A stretch of DNA of 64,000 nucleotides from contig CP136067.1 of the NCBI GenBank assembly GCA_032622095.1, forward strand, positions 137,861,866-137,925,865, written 5' to 3'. Of the stretch, positions 23,034 through 33,884 are shown piece after piece. Position 1 is the stretch's first letter. Each line of letters begins with the position of its first letter. The translations under genes and the position numbers were made by a program. Source of the DNA: Siphonodentalium dalli. Lineage: Eukaryota > Mollusca > Scaphopoda > Gadilida > Siphonodentaliidae. Below the pieces are notes generated by a model. It saw nothing but the letters and a program-made list of their open reading frames with translations, searched no databases and was not told the origin of the DNA.

Positions 23034-24469
23034 CAGGCACGTACATGGGGGGGGGGGGGGTGTAGGGTGTCTCACCCCCGATGAGGACCATAATTTTCAA
23101 TAGTTGGAAATTTCATGACTCAAATTCCCAATGTGTGCTGGTTGTATAAATTTTCCGACTCGGAATTCCAATTCTAAATAGTCGTCACAGATTTTCCAAT
23201 TCCGGAATTTTTCAAATTGTTTTTTCCGACTCCGAATTCCAAACCAGGATTCTATTGTGTTTTACATTTGAGCTTTTCAAATCATGCGGTGCATTTCACT
23301 CAATATGTTGTTAACTTGTTGATATGTATATATGTTTTTATTTTATTGTTATTATTTAAGTGTTCAAGTGACATTGCACTTATACATTAAGATCCTCTCA
23401 TAGCAGTATACTAATCAGTTTCATTTAAATTTGTCCTGCAAGGTAGCAATGTAATGTAACTGTTACAAGTTAACACACAGTCATTTGAGTAATATACATT
23501 CCAGTAATGCTCATTACCTGAACACATATATGAAATTGAAGACAAAGCATTTCCTACAAGTTCAGACTGGTGTGTTTTACCAACCGTAGCTTCATGGTCA
23601 CTAGTCTATTAGTAATGTCAAACCTCCATATATTTCTGAGGACAGCTTTAACGATATAACAATCATTCAGCATGCATAATTGTTACCATTGTGTGAGTTA
23701 TAACTTGTGACTCCTTGGAATTTGAATACATGTAACTCGTTCCTCAACCATATTCTGATTAACCCTTTACCCAACAAACCGGCCAAAACCGGCCAAATAA
23801 AGCTGCAACAGCCTAAATTATCTTGGGTCTGTCTCAATAAAACCATACAAATATGGATATCATTGGAACCGGCTCATTGACAACATTGTGATGGTTACAG
23901 TTATGCCCTGTGCCAATGCATTCTCTTATATATGCGAGTCGACCATAGGTCGCCTCGCATATATAAGAGAATGCATTGGCCTAAAAAAAATCTTTTTTTA
24001 ACACTTTTTACCATTTTTTCTTACATTCTTTAACAATTTTATAATTTTTAATGTGTTAAGCCAATGCATTCTCTTATATATGCGAGGCGACCTATGGTCG
24101 ACTCGCATATATAAGAGAATGCATTGGCACAGGGCCGTTCTGTTGGGTAAAGGGTTAATATCGTGTATAATGTACGTGTACTGCATGCACATGGTTCTCA
24201 ATAAATAACACATGGATCAATGCTATATCATGCTTGTTACTAGTGTCTTTATATACACAGTCCATGCTCTTAAAAAGAACATACAGAAACCCAAATTATT
24301 ACGCCATTAAGCCAATATTGGAATTTTGCATTACTCAAAACCAAATCCTATATAGTGGACATTTTATTAGACCAAATCCTGTATAGTTGGAAATTTTATT
24401 AGAAAAAATCCAATATAGTTGGAAATGTTATGGTCTCACCCCCAGTTGGAACCCTTATGAACGTCCCTG
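23034..24469. mobile_element. hAT-like non-autonomous element B with nested MITE (1,436 bp)
   Basis: Ends CAGGCACGTACATGG and, on the other strand, CAGGGACGTTCAT. Exact 8-bp target duplications TGTGAAGC lie at 23026-23033 and 24470-24477. AGTTGGAAATTT words lie near both ends and TTCCGACTCGGAATTCC words near the left. A 14-G run is at 23047-23060. A TTAA hairpin MITE (23763-24154) is inserted in the middle, so element B is older than that MITE. Confidence 0.88.
23763..24154 (+). mobile_element. TTAA hairpin MITE, family 1, copy A (392 bp)
   Basis: TTAA at 23759-23762 and 24155-24158. Terminal inverted repeats are CCCTTTACCCAACA. Two copies of the 69-bp hairpin (23912-23980 and 24060-24128) flank an AT-rich spacer. 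The asymmetrical left part reads AACCGGCCAAAACCGGCC and AACCGGCTCATTGAC. Copy B at 39389-39780 has exactly the same length in the opposite orientation and is nearly identical. TTAA plus CCC ends fit a piggyBac-derived MITE. Confidence 0.9.
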
Positions 24470-24479
24470 TGTGAAGCGG

Positions 24480-25240
24480 AGGCTTAGTGCCTGTACACGG
24501 TTCGATTTATCGCATGGTTTTTACTCCAAGTTCAGAACAGACCGTGTAAACACATGACATTCGTAATCTTTTACCTTGATTCATCACCGATCTGTCTGTC
24601 GAACGAATATGGTATGGACCCATTTTGCCTTATCAGACAGACGGCTTTTAATGACTTGAAGCTGTATGGAGGCAATAAATATGAAATAAGATATGTAGGA
24701 TGTATGCCCTCTGTATAACAATTTGGAATTATGTTTTGTTCGGGTCACAATACACCATCATGGTGGCCAAGAAGGATGCTAATATCAAGCCAACCACCTA
24801 CCAACCTATCTGTTTGGTCGCACAAAAAATAAGTAAGACATGGTACCTTGTGAGTATCTTCCACATATTATGGTATATATATATAATTATTTACTTGTAG
24901 CGAGGAATCTTAGTCTTCAGTATATAGGTTGTGGCAATATACTCAACAATCCACAATTGAGGGTACCTAATATATAGGCATGTGCTGGATATGTCAATAT
25001 CCAGTAAAGTGCACTTGACAGATTAGCTCTGGGGAACAACCATAAAATTATACTAAGTTTCTTGGCCTTCCAAGAAAATCAGATACTATAAACACAACCA
25101 TCTGTTTCCACCCCTGCTGTGTGTTCTAAAAACCATGCGACAAATCGAAGCGTGTAAAGGTACTTTAAGCTGAGCTAATAAAACGTGTTCACAAGTCTTA
25201 TGCTGTCAAGACAATATCAACGAGAAGCCAATGCCACGGT
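24480..25240. other. no gene recognised
   Basis: A 66-codon frame at 24700-24900 carries no motif. No repeats shared with the rest of the window were noticed. Confidence 0.3.
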
Positions 25241-25251
25241 ACCTCTGTAGT

Positions 25252-25770
25252 TTAATATAATAGTTCTTGCTCCGAATTTCCGACCACTCCAAAACGTAAT
25301 AACTTGATCCTATCATTCAGCGTAACGAAGCTAGCGACGTTATCCGATGACGTTGAGAGATCTTGAGCAAAGTGTTTTCTATTCTTTCGTTTGGCACCGA
25401 GGACTCTATGCTCCCCGGAGCACTCTGTGCTTGTGATTGAGGGGAATCGATCGAACACACCCCAGTGGAGCTGTAATCAGCTTTATCACCATCGAGATGT
25501 CAGCGTTCGTAGGGACGTTGTGATCACCCACTTCGTTAACCAATGTATAGAGTTCATTTAACAGAATTCTCGTTGACTCGATAATAACCTCCCATGACGC
25601 GGCTTGTATGAGGCAACGCTACACAAATCAAACGAAGTAGCGCAAAGAACTCCGGGCCACTGCCTGAAGGTTATGAAATAGCAACTAAATAATTCCCCAT
25701 TGGCGACATTGTTGCAGAAATGGTCATGCAGGTAACTACGATTCGGGTGGATAGTCGATTGGGACAACGA
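25252..25770 (-). pseudogene. coding-like but frame-broken segment, unknown
   Basis: Three overlapping reverse-strand frames read like protein in succession: NVANGELFSCYF (25558-25767), then LLNELYTLVNEVGDHN and ADISMVIKLITAPLG (about 25410-25580), then KRKNRKHFAQDLSTSSD and FVTLNDRIKLLRFGVVG (25252-25458). The frame changes suggest a decayed coding region or chance. The last peptide loosely resembles the L-x-DQ-x-LLK signature of nuclear receptor ligand domains, but that is far too short to claim. Confidence 0.25.
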
Positions 25771-25799
25771 CCACTCTAATGCTTAAATGTTACTGGTGA

Positions 25800-26335
25800 A
25801 CGCCGTAGTGTTAAAATATGCCAAAACGTTACATCGTGGTGATTAACACTGCATAACATGTGTTTGATTTCGTGTCGGCTTGCCGGTTCCTTGCCCACAT
25901 GGCCTGTACCGGCTGTTTTCTATGTTGGTACTGGGGTGCCTGTACCGACCGGTAACGGCTGATTGCTCCACGGTTTGCCGAATCGGCACCGACACCAGGC
26001 GGTATAGGCTACCGTAACCTTATTACATTCTATACAATGAATAAATATTAACTTTTCATGACTATTGAATGATATAATGTCAGAATATGTCAAATAACGT
26101 TGTGTTGTGGTGATTTACTCGGAAATAACACGATGTGTATTTTGTGTCTGATTGCCGGCTTCTAAATATTTCCTACATATGGCCGTACACGAAATATTTG
26201 CCATTATGTTGGTACTGGGTTGACTGTACCGGCCGGTGGCGACAGACTGTTGGCATGCCGGTGCCAGCACTGTCGGCATGAACCAGAATCCCACTGGTGC
26301 CAGCCGGCACCAGCATGTTTACTGCATGGGTATAC
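25800..26335 (+). repeat. diverged ~285 bp direct repeat rich in CCGGTACCGG-like words
   Basis: Two units start near 25810 and 26095. Each has CGTGGTGATT-type text, ATGTTGGTACTGGG and a run of TGCCGGT/TACCGGC words. No coding signal. Confidence 0.6.
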
Positions 26336-26439
26336 TTTATGAACTGAACGTCCCCATATAATTTATGATTACCACGCCCTATGGTTTATGAACTCATAGT
26401 TTATTGAAATAAATTTGAAATTAAAAAATGACCCCCATT

Positions 26440-27020
26440 TTTTTTGCACAAAACGAACTGCATTGGTCAGGTTAGTTGTTGCAGTATTTATTCCACGAAG
26501 AATATCGACACAATGATTAAGGTTTGTAAACTAAATTCCACGAAGAATATCGACACAATGATTAAGGTTTGTAAACTAAGAATAGTAATAATAACTTGGC
26601 AATTCAAAAGGGTCGCCATAAACAGCCAAATGTGTCACTTGATGAAAGAATTTTTAGAAAATGTAACACGGAGGTTGAGAATGAAGAACACTTCCTTATG
26701 CGCTGCAACATATATGATAATATGCGTAAACACTTCTTTTGTGAGATAGGGATGACGATTGATAAATTTATTGGATTGAATGATGGCCAAAAAATCCAAT
26801 AAATAATGCAAAACAACAAGCCTCCTACATGCAACATAATCTACAACGTGGTCCGGACATTTTTCAAAGAAAGGTCAAATTCTCCTGATATAATTATGAG
26901 ATAGTTCCTATAGTATATATATTATGTTGACTCATTGTTGGCATTGTTATATATATTTGTTATTTTGACATCAGTCTCGTGTTGACGTTTGATGTCATTA
27001 AACTATCTATCTATCCCACA
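26440..27020 (+). pseudogene. LINE ORF2 C-terminus and 3' UTR
   Basis: Frame 26596-26802 reads NVSLDERIFRKCNTEVENE then EHFLMRCNIYDNMRKHFF. This matches the R-x-C-x-x-C, HFL-x-x-C-x-x-Y and R-x-x-FF spacing of the knuckle that ends many CR1/L2-type LINE proteins, with one Cys missing. Further on, VVRTFFKERSNSPDIIMR-like text follows in another frame (about 26850-26900). The copy ends with a CTATCTATCTATC tail at 27003-27015, as LINEs often do. A 45-bp (15-codon) tandem duplication lies at 26490-26579. Confidence 0.75.
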
Positions 27021-27560
27021 ATGTGAGAAATACATATTATATGATGAATCCAATAACTGTCAAGGAACCGATTCGACAGTAATATTTTGATTTTATTATT
27101 CGTTTCCGAAAAAATTATTTAACATCCCATCTCGCGAGAACGTGGCACGTATATGTACTTCATACGAACGTGAGTTACATGGCGATAGCGGTGTGTGTAG
27201 TACGTATATAGTATATGTACATGTATCAGCCATACATGAACTAGTAAGTATATAGTATGCGTTGCGAACTACAATTCTTCCCAAAATGATTGATCGATAT
27301 GCAGAGAAGAGATATTTTTATCATGCAGGTCCCGCGAAAGTTACAATATTTCGACGAATACGACTTGATAATGGCCGACCGTCGGTGACTCGAGATTGTC
27401 ATAAGCAATCCTCCACGAGAGAGAACGGATCGCAAATGCAATCTGGGATCTGTCACTTCTAAAGCTCTCTCGGCGTATTGACATGATTTAATGTCAATAT
27501 TAGGCAGAACTTACGGTGACGATTTAAAGGCCAATGTCTCCATTATTGCATTAGTTTGAT
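27021..27560. other. no gene recognised
   Basis: Several short overlapping frames on both strands (27096-27462), none with a motif. Confidence 0.3.
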
Positions 27561-27569
27561 ACTCCAGCA

Positions 27570-27875
27570 GAATGTTTACAAGGATGGGAGCGGCACATGG
27601 TCGTGGTTAGAGAGTTACAGTTTGGTGGTGGGTGTCCACCTTGATATTTTCAACTGCACCCCGCCTTGAAACACATAAAAAAACGTCCCAAGTTCACGAA
27701 ATTATATTCGCACCCCTTACATCTGGTAACTCAAACTAACCAATTGTTGGAATTTTCCAACCAAACACCCCCTAAGATTGGAATATTCCCAAGTTTTGCA
27801 AATTTCGATAAAAACAATGTTGGCGGTTATAAGACACCCCTAACAACTGAACTCGCCAATAGGGCGGCATTTTAA
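27570..27875 (+). mobile_element. relic of a hAT-like element (GTTGGAAATTTCC family)
   Basis: GGTGGGTGTCCACCTTGAT, TTGGAATTTTCCAACCAAAC, CACCCCCTAAGATTGGAA and AAGACACCCCTAACAAC follow the internal order of the element at 46653. Intact ends and target duplications are missing. Confidence 0.6.
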
Positions 27876-27934
27876 ATGAATTTCACCTGGATTAAAGCGG
27901 AAAGCGGAATGTTTGCCAGGTTTCAATAGGCGCA

Positions 27935-28325
27935 ATCGTGTTGGGATTTTGCGACATTTTGGTGGGATTAAAACAGACAATCTGCTCTAGAATTTTCCCG
28001 AATTTGAGCCGTTGTTACGGGAATATAACTAAATTGTATCGGAGTGTGAGATCCAAGAAATCCGGTACGAATCCCGTTGTGGTCCCAATTAATTTCCCGG
28101 GACTAACTTTACAATGGGATATCGGGGGAAATCCACCGATATTCCGGTATGAAACCTGCTGGGGTCCCATGTCTCGGAACTAGACTAGTATTACAATGAA
28201 ATATCGTCGGAATACCCGCGAGATTCCGGTATGAATCCTGCTTGGGTCGTAAATCTCGGAACTAGACTATAATATTACAATGGGATATCTGTAGAATTCC
28301 GCCGATATTCCCGTATGAATCCCGT
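27935..28325 (+). repeat. ~83 bp tandem repeat (TATTCCGGTATGAA type)
   Basis: TTACAATG anchors lie at 28109, 28191 and 28275, each followed by GGGATATC..ATATTCCGGTATGAATCC and TCTCGGAACTAGACTA. A decayed upstream unit extends to about 27935. The word usage (cgggatt) is reminiscent of the 19.9 kb minisatellite. Confidence 0.8.
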
Positions 28326-28329
28326 TAGT

Positions 28330-29225
28330 AATATCTCATCGTGAGAATCTGGATTATGACCCTCATCTGTATCCAAACTAATCTGGAAATAACTACTACA
28401 ATAAACGTAGGATGCAAGCCGGGATAATTTTAATGTTGAAACGAGGCAACATTGTATATAATTGTTGATGTAATTTATATAGTGATTTTGAGTTTCTGGT
28501 TGATTTCGACAGCTGATAATCTTAATTGGTCGACGGCTGATCAGTATACTAACCTTTATTGAAGCCGAATAGATCCTGGGCATCAATATACACTGAAATG
28601 CATGCCACCGCCAACGAGATAGACTACACACGATTTAGATGAGAATGCTGCACGTGCATATTTAAACAACATGGTGATAATAATTACGTTGAGCAGAGGT
28701 ATATCAGACACCTTTCGCATAATGAACGGCGACAGATAATTATTAAGAATAGATATTTGTAGTTGTTTAGGACGTTCCAAAAAACTTTTCGCAGAATTGA
28801 CGATGACGAGTCCGTTTTTTGTCACACGCAGTAAGGAAATTACGGGTCGTGATTATCTTCTACTTAATTGTTATCAGGTCATAGATTAACGCTTTGTGTT
28901 TCGCGAGATTCTCGTGTTTCACGACGACAAATGATTTGACTGCCACTAACAGATACACAAATTAAGGCCACATGGCGATCACATTTTAAGGACATAATCG
29001 CAGAGTAATCTCCAACAATGAGAAGCTGAGAATCATCCCGAACTTATTACTATATCATTATTTGTGAGTTTTGTTGAAAATCCAAAACCGTAATCGCAAC
29101 AACGGATAGGGAAAATAACAACAACGATTAAAAGAACATTAATTCTAGTGACGTATAGTATACCCTATTCGTAATAATTACCTGTCGTCGTCCGTTAAGC
29201 GAAATGTGTCTATTGATGAAAGAAT
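28330..29225. other. no gene recognised
   Basis: Reverse-strand frames at 28275-28631 (118 codons) and 28583-28825 lack any motif; the first runs partly over the 83-bp repeat. Confidence 0.3.
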
Positions 29226-29227
29226 AA

Positions 29228-29400
29228 AGCTGCTTTCACATACATGCGTTTAACGCATCCGTACGCGCATCCGTACGCGCATCGTTTCGATCTCCAATGT
29301 TATCGCTGAGGCTTTCACATACCATCCGCTTAACGCGCGTGCGTGCGTGTGCGCATAACTTTTCGCTCCGAGACCGAAAAGCTGTCCGTTTTACGCATAG
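29228..29400. repeat. CpG-rich terminal-type repeat (GCTTTCACATACATGCG)
   Basis: GCTGCTTTCACATACATGCG followed by ACGCATCCGTACGCGCATCC, then a second GGCTTTCACATACCATCCGC with ACGCGCGTGCGTGCG. PIF/Harbinger and ISL2EU-type elements commonly begin with a CTTTCACA word plus CG-rich subterminal repeats. A matching right end was not found, so this is suggestive only. Confidence 0.45.
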
Positions 29401-29670
29401 CGGACAGGGGTATTCGGTGCGATGTCGTTAATCATGGGATATATATACCGTAGATATTTTGTGGTGTTTACGAATGGGAATGATATAATATGTGGGGGCG
29501 AATGCCAGCTGGAACCATGCTATCTAATCTTGGGTCAAATTAAACAAGAATGAAATAATTGTGATGGCAGTTATAGGTCAAAATATACATCAAATGACAT
29601 GCCTTAATTGGTTTTGTGGGAATTAGCATTTTTGCTGGCAGTCTCTCATATAGAAGCGTATAGGTGCACC

Positions 29671-29775
29671 ATGCCCAAACACAGGTACGAAGCTTGTTTC
29701 GACGAGGAGCTGATAGATTATGTACGCCAATTTGACAACCTGTTTAATGTTACTACGAATCGGGTAGTTGGTTGA
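29671..29775 (+). pseudogene. MADF-like N-terminal exon or fragment
   Basis: The 34-codon frame reads MPKHRYEACFDEELIDYVRQ followed by FDNLFNVTTNRVVG and a stop. The E-x-LI-x-x-V-x-x-x-x-x-L(Y/F) arrangement is the opening helix of the MADF (Myb/SANT-like) DNA-binding domain. MADF proteins occur as the accessory protein of PIF/Harbinger transposons and as host factors. The CTTTCACA-type repeat 270 bp upstream favours the transposon source. The frame may continue past an intron: CGG-GTAGTT at 29761 could be a donor site. Function beyond DNA binding cannot be inferred. Confidence 0.45.
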
Positions 29776-29779
29776 ATGT

Positions 29780-30400
29780 GGACAAGGGCTAATATAATGC
29801 GCATAATTTGGGCATAACTCATGATAACTGCATGCTTGGTTCGTGTTTAATGGAAGTAGAAGTACATTTTAATAATATGCTTTCATATCAAAATAGATAA
29901 AATGCTTATTGAATGAATATTGCTATACACACATGTATCTATATAACATGTCGTCTTCCGTTGGTGTGACTCTTTGTTAGTTTATTGGCGCGCATACATT
30001 GTCCTCTCGTTTGAACAGACTAGTTCCTTTCCCAAATCTTAACGTGGTAACCTTATACCCTATCAGCAACATTATTCGTTGTGAAACCTAGAGGCTCCAG
30101 AAGAGTGTTTCACACCACTTTAATATGTGCGAACATGACACGCAACAGTAAACATACCCTCAGATTCATACGAATACCGAGTCTAGTATTTCCGCCGGAT
30201 TACATTTCTCGGAAGCTTGTATTACGTCACACCGCAACACGCTAATAGTTTCGTTTGGATTCCTTTATATTGGCGCTACTAATAGTGAGTTCTGATTGGC
30301 GCTTCTGGCGTGGAATCACGGGGTTCTAAATTAAAACTCCACGAAAGGTCATCACCCACTAGTTTATATGTGAGTGTGTACAATTTTTTGCAGACTGGAT
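29780..30400. other. no gene recognised
   Basis: No motif seen on either strand. Confidence 0.3.
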
Positions 30401-30404
30401 ACAC

Positions 30405-30555
30405 AGCTGTTCCCGATTTGTCACCGTTAACACAGCGAGTCGTCAACGTATGTCGTTTATAGTGCAATGGTCGATCGATAATTGGTAAGCATATAATAAA
30501 ATAATTCTTATTCCAAAACTGATGAGAATACTTCCTTGTTAATAAGCAGTACAGT
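30405..30555 (+). repeat. repeat with an unoccupied TTAA site
   Basis: Contains CAGCTGTTCCCGATTTGTC-ACCG-TTAA-CACAGCG, then GTCGTTTATAGTGCAATGGT and GAGAATACTTCCTTGTTAA. The same text at 33220-33880 is split at this TTAA by the MITE 33248-33772, so this copy is a paralogous empty site. Confidence 0.85.
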
Positions 30556-30583
30556 GGTGTGATCTCCATGTGAAATTAATCAT

Positions 30584-30680
30584 ATGCGCGGTCTTTCCTC
30601 CACAGGAAAAACTGACAAAATGGTTGACACGACTGAAACAACTATAAACTCCAATGCACTAAACCAAAAGTATATTGTAC
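30584..30680 (+). mobile_element. 5'-truncated SINE tail
   Basis: GCGGTCTTTCCTCCACAGG, AACTGACAAAATGG-type text and ACTATAAACTCCAATGCAC match the 3' half of the SINE at 53555-53839 (GGTCTTTCCTCCACC, CGATAAACCCTAATAAACC). Confidence 0.6.
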
Positions 30681-30774
30681 ACATCATTGGTAATGTTTAT
30701 ACGTTGATCAGAGATATTCTCTATGATAATATGGAGAGTCATAGAGTGGTTCACATGACTTTAACCCTTTCATG

Positions 30775-31036
30775 ACGGGAACTGCGCTGGTACAGCATTA
30801 AATGTTATGTGTCCGTGCATTCACTTAAATATGCGAGTCTCCCGTATGGAGCATCGCATATATGCAAGAATGCACTGGCTTACAAGGTCAAGGTAAATAT
30901 TGTTAGGCCAATGCATTCTCTTATATATATGCGAGTCTCCGATAGGGAGCCTCGCATATAAGAGAATACACTGGCTTACAAGGTCAAGTAAATATTGTTT
31001 TTTCGCAAAATTTAGGAAGCTGCATTCATTAAAGGG
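30775..31036. mobile_element. TTAA hairpin MITE, family 3, copy B
   Basis: TTAA at 30771-30774; at the right the site reads TTAT (30 bases beyond AGGAAGCTGCATTCATTAAA). Ends CCCTTTCATGACGGGAACTGC and its decayed complement. It carries two diverged hairpins (about 30818-30873 and 30905-30982), each followed by GGCTTACAAGGTCAAG. Confidence 0.8.
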
Positions 31037-31054
31037 TTATTTGATCTGAACATC

Positions 31055-31085
31055 TATACAGCTGTTCCCGATCTGTCACCGTTAA
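31055..31085 (+). repeat. left half of the 30405 repeat
   Basis: ACAGCTGTTCCCGATCTGTC-ACCG-TTAA, immediately followed by the first copy of the 1,048-bp duplication rather than by CACAGCG. Confidence 0.75.
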
Positions 31086-32133
31086 GATGGCGCTGATGCG
31101 ACCTATTTTTCCAACTTCACAAAAATATATCAGCTCCTCACATCTGGAACTTTAAAGGTTCAGTTTCTCAGAATAATACAGAATGAATTTTAACCTACAA
31201 AAGTCTCAAATAAATAAATGTGACATTTCTTCACATTACGTATAGGTGCGGGCAGCGTTAAGATCATAGCGAGGGGACTGAACTCTGTTTTGCAGCTTGT
31301 AGGTATTGTTGGATTTCGAAGGGAGACATACTTCTGAATTGGGTCACATGTCACAGAAAACAATGTTTCTAAAAATTAGATTAAATCAAACTGTATATAT
31401 AGTTAAATCCCTATGAAGATCACACTGAAGCATAATCTAATGTTGTGATCTAGTTTATTAGTTGAAATAAATTCACTTTGGAATAGAAAATGGATTTTCC
31501 AGGAAGTGTCATTTTGAAGGAAGTGTCCATAAGAACTCTATAATAGTATCTTCCAGCATACTAAACCAATACTTGCACTATATAAGTGTTCTAGCTTATC
31601 GATGAATCAAAAAAGTTTTAGCATTTATAGCATCAATTCTGGAAGATTAATTTTCTTAAACATTTACCATGACCATCAATGTTGAGATTAGCCAACATAA
31701 ATTGACGCGAATAATCAATTAATTTGTCCTCATTTACAAATGAAAAAAATAATATGAATACCAATCAAATATGGGGGAATACACAGAAGAAAGTATTACA
31801 TTGATATAAATGTGAATATCATCGAGAGGGTATACCTGTACATGTGTATGTAGACGTGCATATGCATGATAATATTATGGTATAATTATTATAGTGGAAT
31901 ATAATGTACATGTATGTGGGACGATTCGCTGTATATTATTATGATGTATGAGGATGTGCATTTTTCTTTGAGCCTCAGGAGTGGATCATTATCGTTTGTG
32001 CCTTTTTCTTTTTGTTAATTATATTGATAGATTTACTATGATCTTTCTGTTATTTGTATCGAAGAGGTCATGCAATTTAATTGTGTTCGGTCGGTTGTGA
32101 TAGTAGGCTTTCAAATATTTCGTTCTGAGGGCA
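31086..32133 (+). repeat. 1,048-bp tandem duplication, copy 1
   Basis: Starts GATGGCGCTGATGCGACC and is repeated directly from 32134. Differences are few, such as an extra AATC-containing insertion in copy 2 near 32380. It contains part of the AGTTCAGTCCCCT MITE in reverse orientation (31142-31308) plus about 800 bp of AT-rich sequence without coding signal. Confidence 0.95.
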
Positions 32134-33189
32134 GATGGCGCTGATGCGACCTATTTTTCCAACTTCACAAAAATATATCAGCTCCTCACATCTGGAACTT
32201 TAAAGGTTCAGTTTCTCAGAATAATACAGAATGAATTTTAACCTACAAAAGTCTCAAATAAATAAATGTGACATTTCTTCACATTACGTATAGGTGCGGG
32301 CAGCGTTAAGATCATAGCGAGGGGACTGAACTCTGTTTTGCAGCTTGTAGGTATTGTTGGATTTCAAAGGGAGACAAATCATACTTCTGAGTTGGGTCAC
32401 ATGTCACAGAAAACAATGTTTCTAAAAATTAGATTAAATCAAACTGTATATATAGTTAAATCCCTATGAAGATCACACTAAAGCAGAATCTAATGTTGTG
32501 ATCTAGTTTATTAGTTGAAATAAATTCACTTTGGAATAGAAAATGGATTTTCCAGGAAGTGTCATTTTGAAGGAAGTGTCCATAAGAACTCTATAATAGT
32601 ATCTTCCAGCATAATAAACCAATACTTGCACTATATAAGTGTTCTAGCTTATCGATGAATCAAAAAAGTTTTAGCATTTATAGCATCAATTCTGGAAGAT
32701 TAATTTTCTTAAACATTTACCATGACCATCAATGTTGAGATTAGCCAACATAAATTGACGCGAATAATCAATCAATTTGTCCTCATTTACAGATGAAAAA
32801 AATAATATGAATACCAATCAAATATGGGGGAATACACAGAAGAAAGTATTACATTAATATAAATGTGAATATCATCGAGAGGGTCTACCTGTACATGTGT
32901 ATGTAGACGTGCATATGCATGATAATATTATGGTATAATTATTATAGTGGAATATAATGTACATGTATGTGGGACGATTCGCTGTATATTATTATGATGT
33001 ATGAGGATGTGCATTTTTCTTTGAGCCTCAGGAGTGGATCATTATCGTTTGTGCCTTTTTCTTTTTGTTAATTATATTGATATATTTACTATGATCTTTC
33101 TGTTATTTGTATCGAAGAGGTCATGCAATTTAATTGTGTTCGGTCGGTTGTGATAGTAGACTTTCAAATATTTCGTTCTGAGGGCAGAT
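32134..33189 (+). repeat. 1,048-bp tandem duplication, copy 2
   Basis: By eye about 98-99% identical to copy 1, which implies a recent unequal exchange or replication slip. It ends at TGAGGGCAGATA and runs into the second copy of the 30405 repeat. Confidence 0.95.
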
Positions 33190-33247
33190 AGCTGAGGGCA
33201 GTTCACAACAAGGTGATATACAGCTGTTCCAGATTTGTAACCGTTAA

Positions 33248-33772
33248 AGATAAGGGCGGCGTTGGCGGTGGGTATATGCTGTTAAAATATTCAGCTCCGT
33301 CAAAACCCGCCATAAACAGAAAGTTAAATATAGACAGACTGTTCTTATACCAATCAGAAATATGGCGTAATCAGTATGCTACTGTCAAATGTTTTTCCTT
33401 TGTTATGCAAACAAAAGCAAAAAACGCTACAGAACCTGGCTTTTGTTTAGATCCGGATATGGTAAACATAAAGAGCGTTATTTGTTACTGTTTTCCTGAT
33501 ATGGAAATAATAAAGAGCATTTATATCATTTGTGTGTGATTAACCAATATAATTGCGCTGTGTTATGTAAACAGAAGCAAAACTTCTGTAGCACGAGCAG
33601 GTTCTTGTTTACGTATACCATCGTACGTCTTGATGACAATATACTATTTACGCGCTAATTATGTTTGGCATATGAGCAAAACTATATATATTTTAAAATT
33701 CCTTCTGTTGATGGCGATTTGAACAAATATGAATATTTCTGAAACGAAAACCGCCCGCGCCTTTAACACAGC
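33248..33772 (+). mobile_element. TTAA-flanked MITE, family 4 (525 bp)
   Basis: TTAA at 33244-33247 and 33773-33776. Ends AGATAAGGGCGGCGTTGGC and, on the other strand, AGGCGCGGGCGG. The interior has CTGGCTTTTGTTTAGATCCG, AATAATAAAGAGC and TACTATTTACGCGC. Its flanks match the empty site at 30405-30555, which proves precise TTAA insertion. The frame at 33213-33539 is a chance reading. Confidence 0.92.
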
Positions 33773-33776
33773 GGTC

Positions 33777-33880
33777 GTGAACTTATGTCGTTTATAGTAC
33801 AATGGTCGGTCGATAATTGGTAAGCATTCTATAATAAAACAATTCTTATTCCTATACGGATGAGAATACTTCCTTGTTAA
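33777..33880 (+). repeat. right half of the 30405 repeat
   Basis: CACAGCGGTCGTGAACTTATG, GTCGTTTATAGTACAATGGT and GAGAATACTTCCTTGTTAA continue the flank interrupted by the MITE. Confidence 0.85.
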
Positions 33881-33884
33881 CCGG

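Noticed and set aside
25252-25458. Nuclear receptor ligand-domain signature (LNDRIKLLRFG)
   Set aside because: Only about ten residues resemble L-x-x-DQ-x-x-LLK-x-G, a two-residue gap is needed, and the surrounding frame is broken. Too weak to name.
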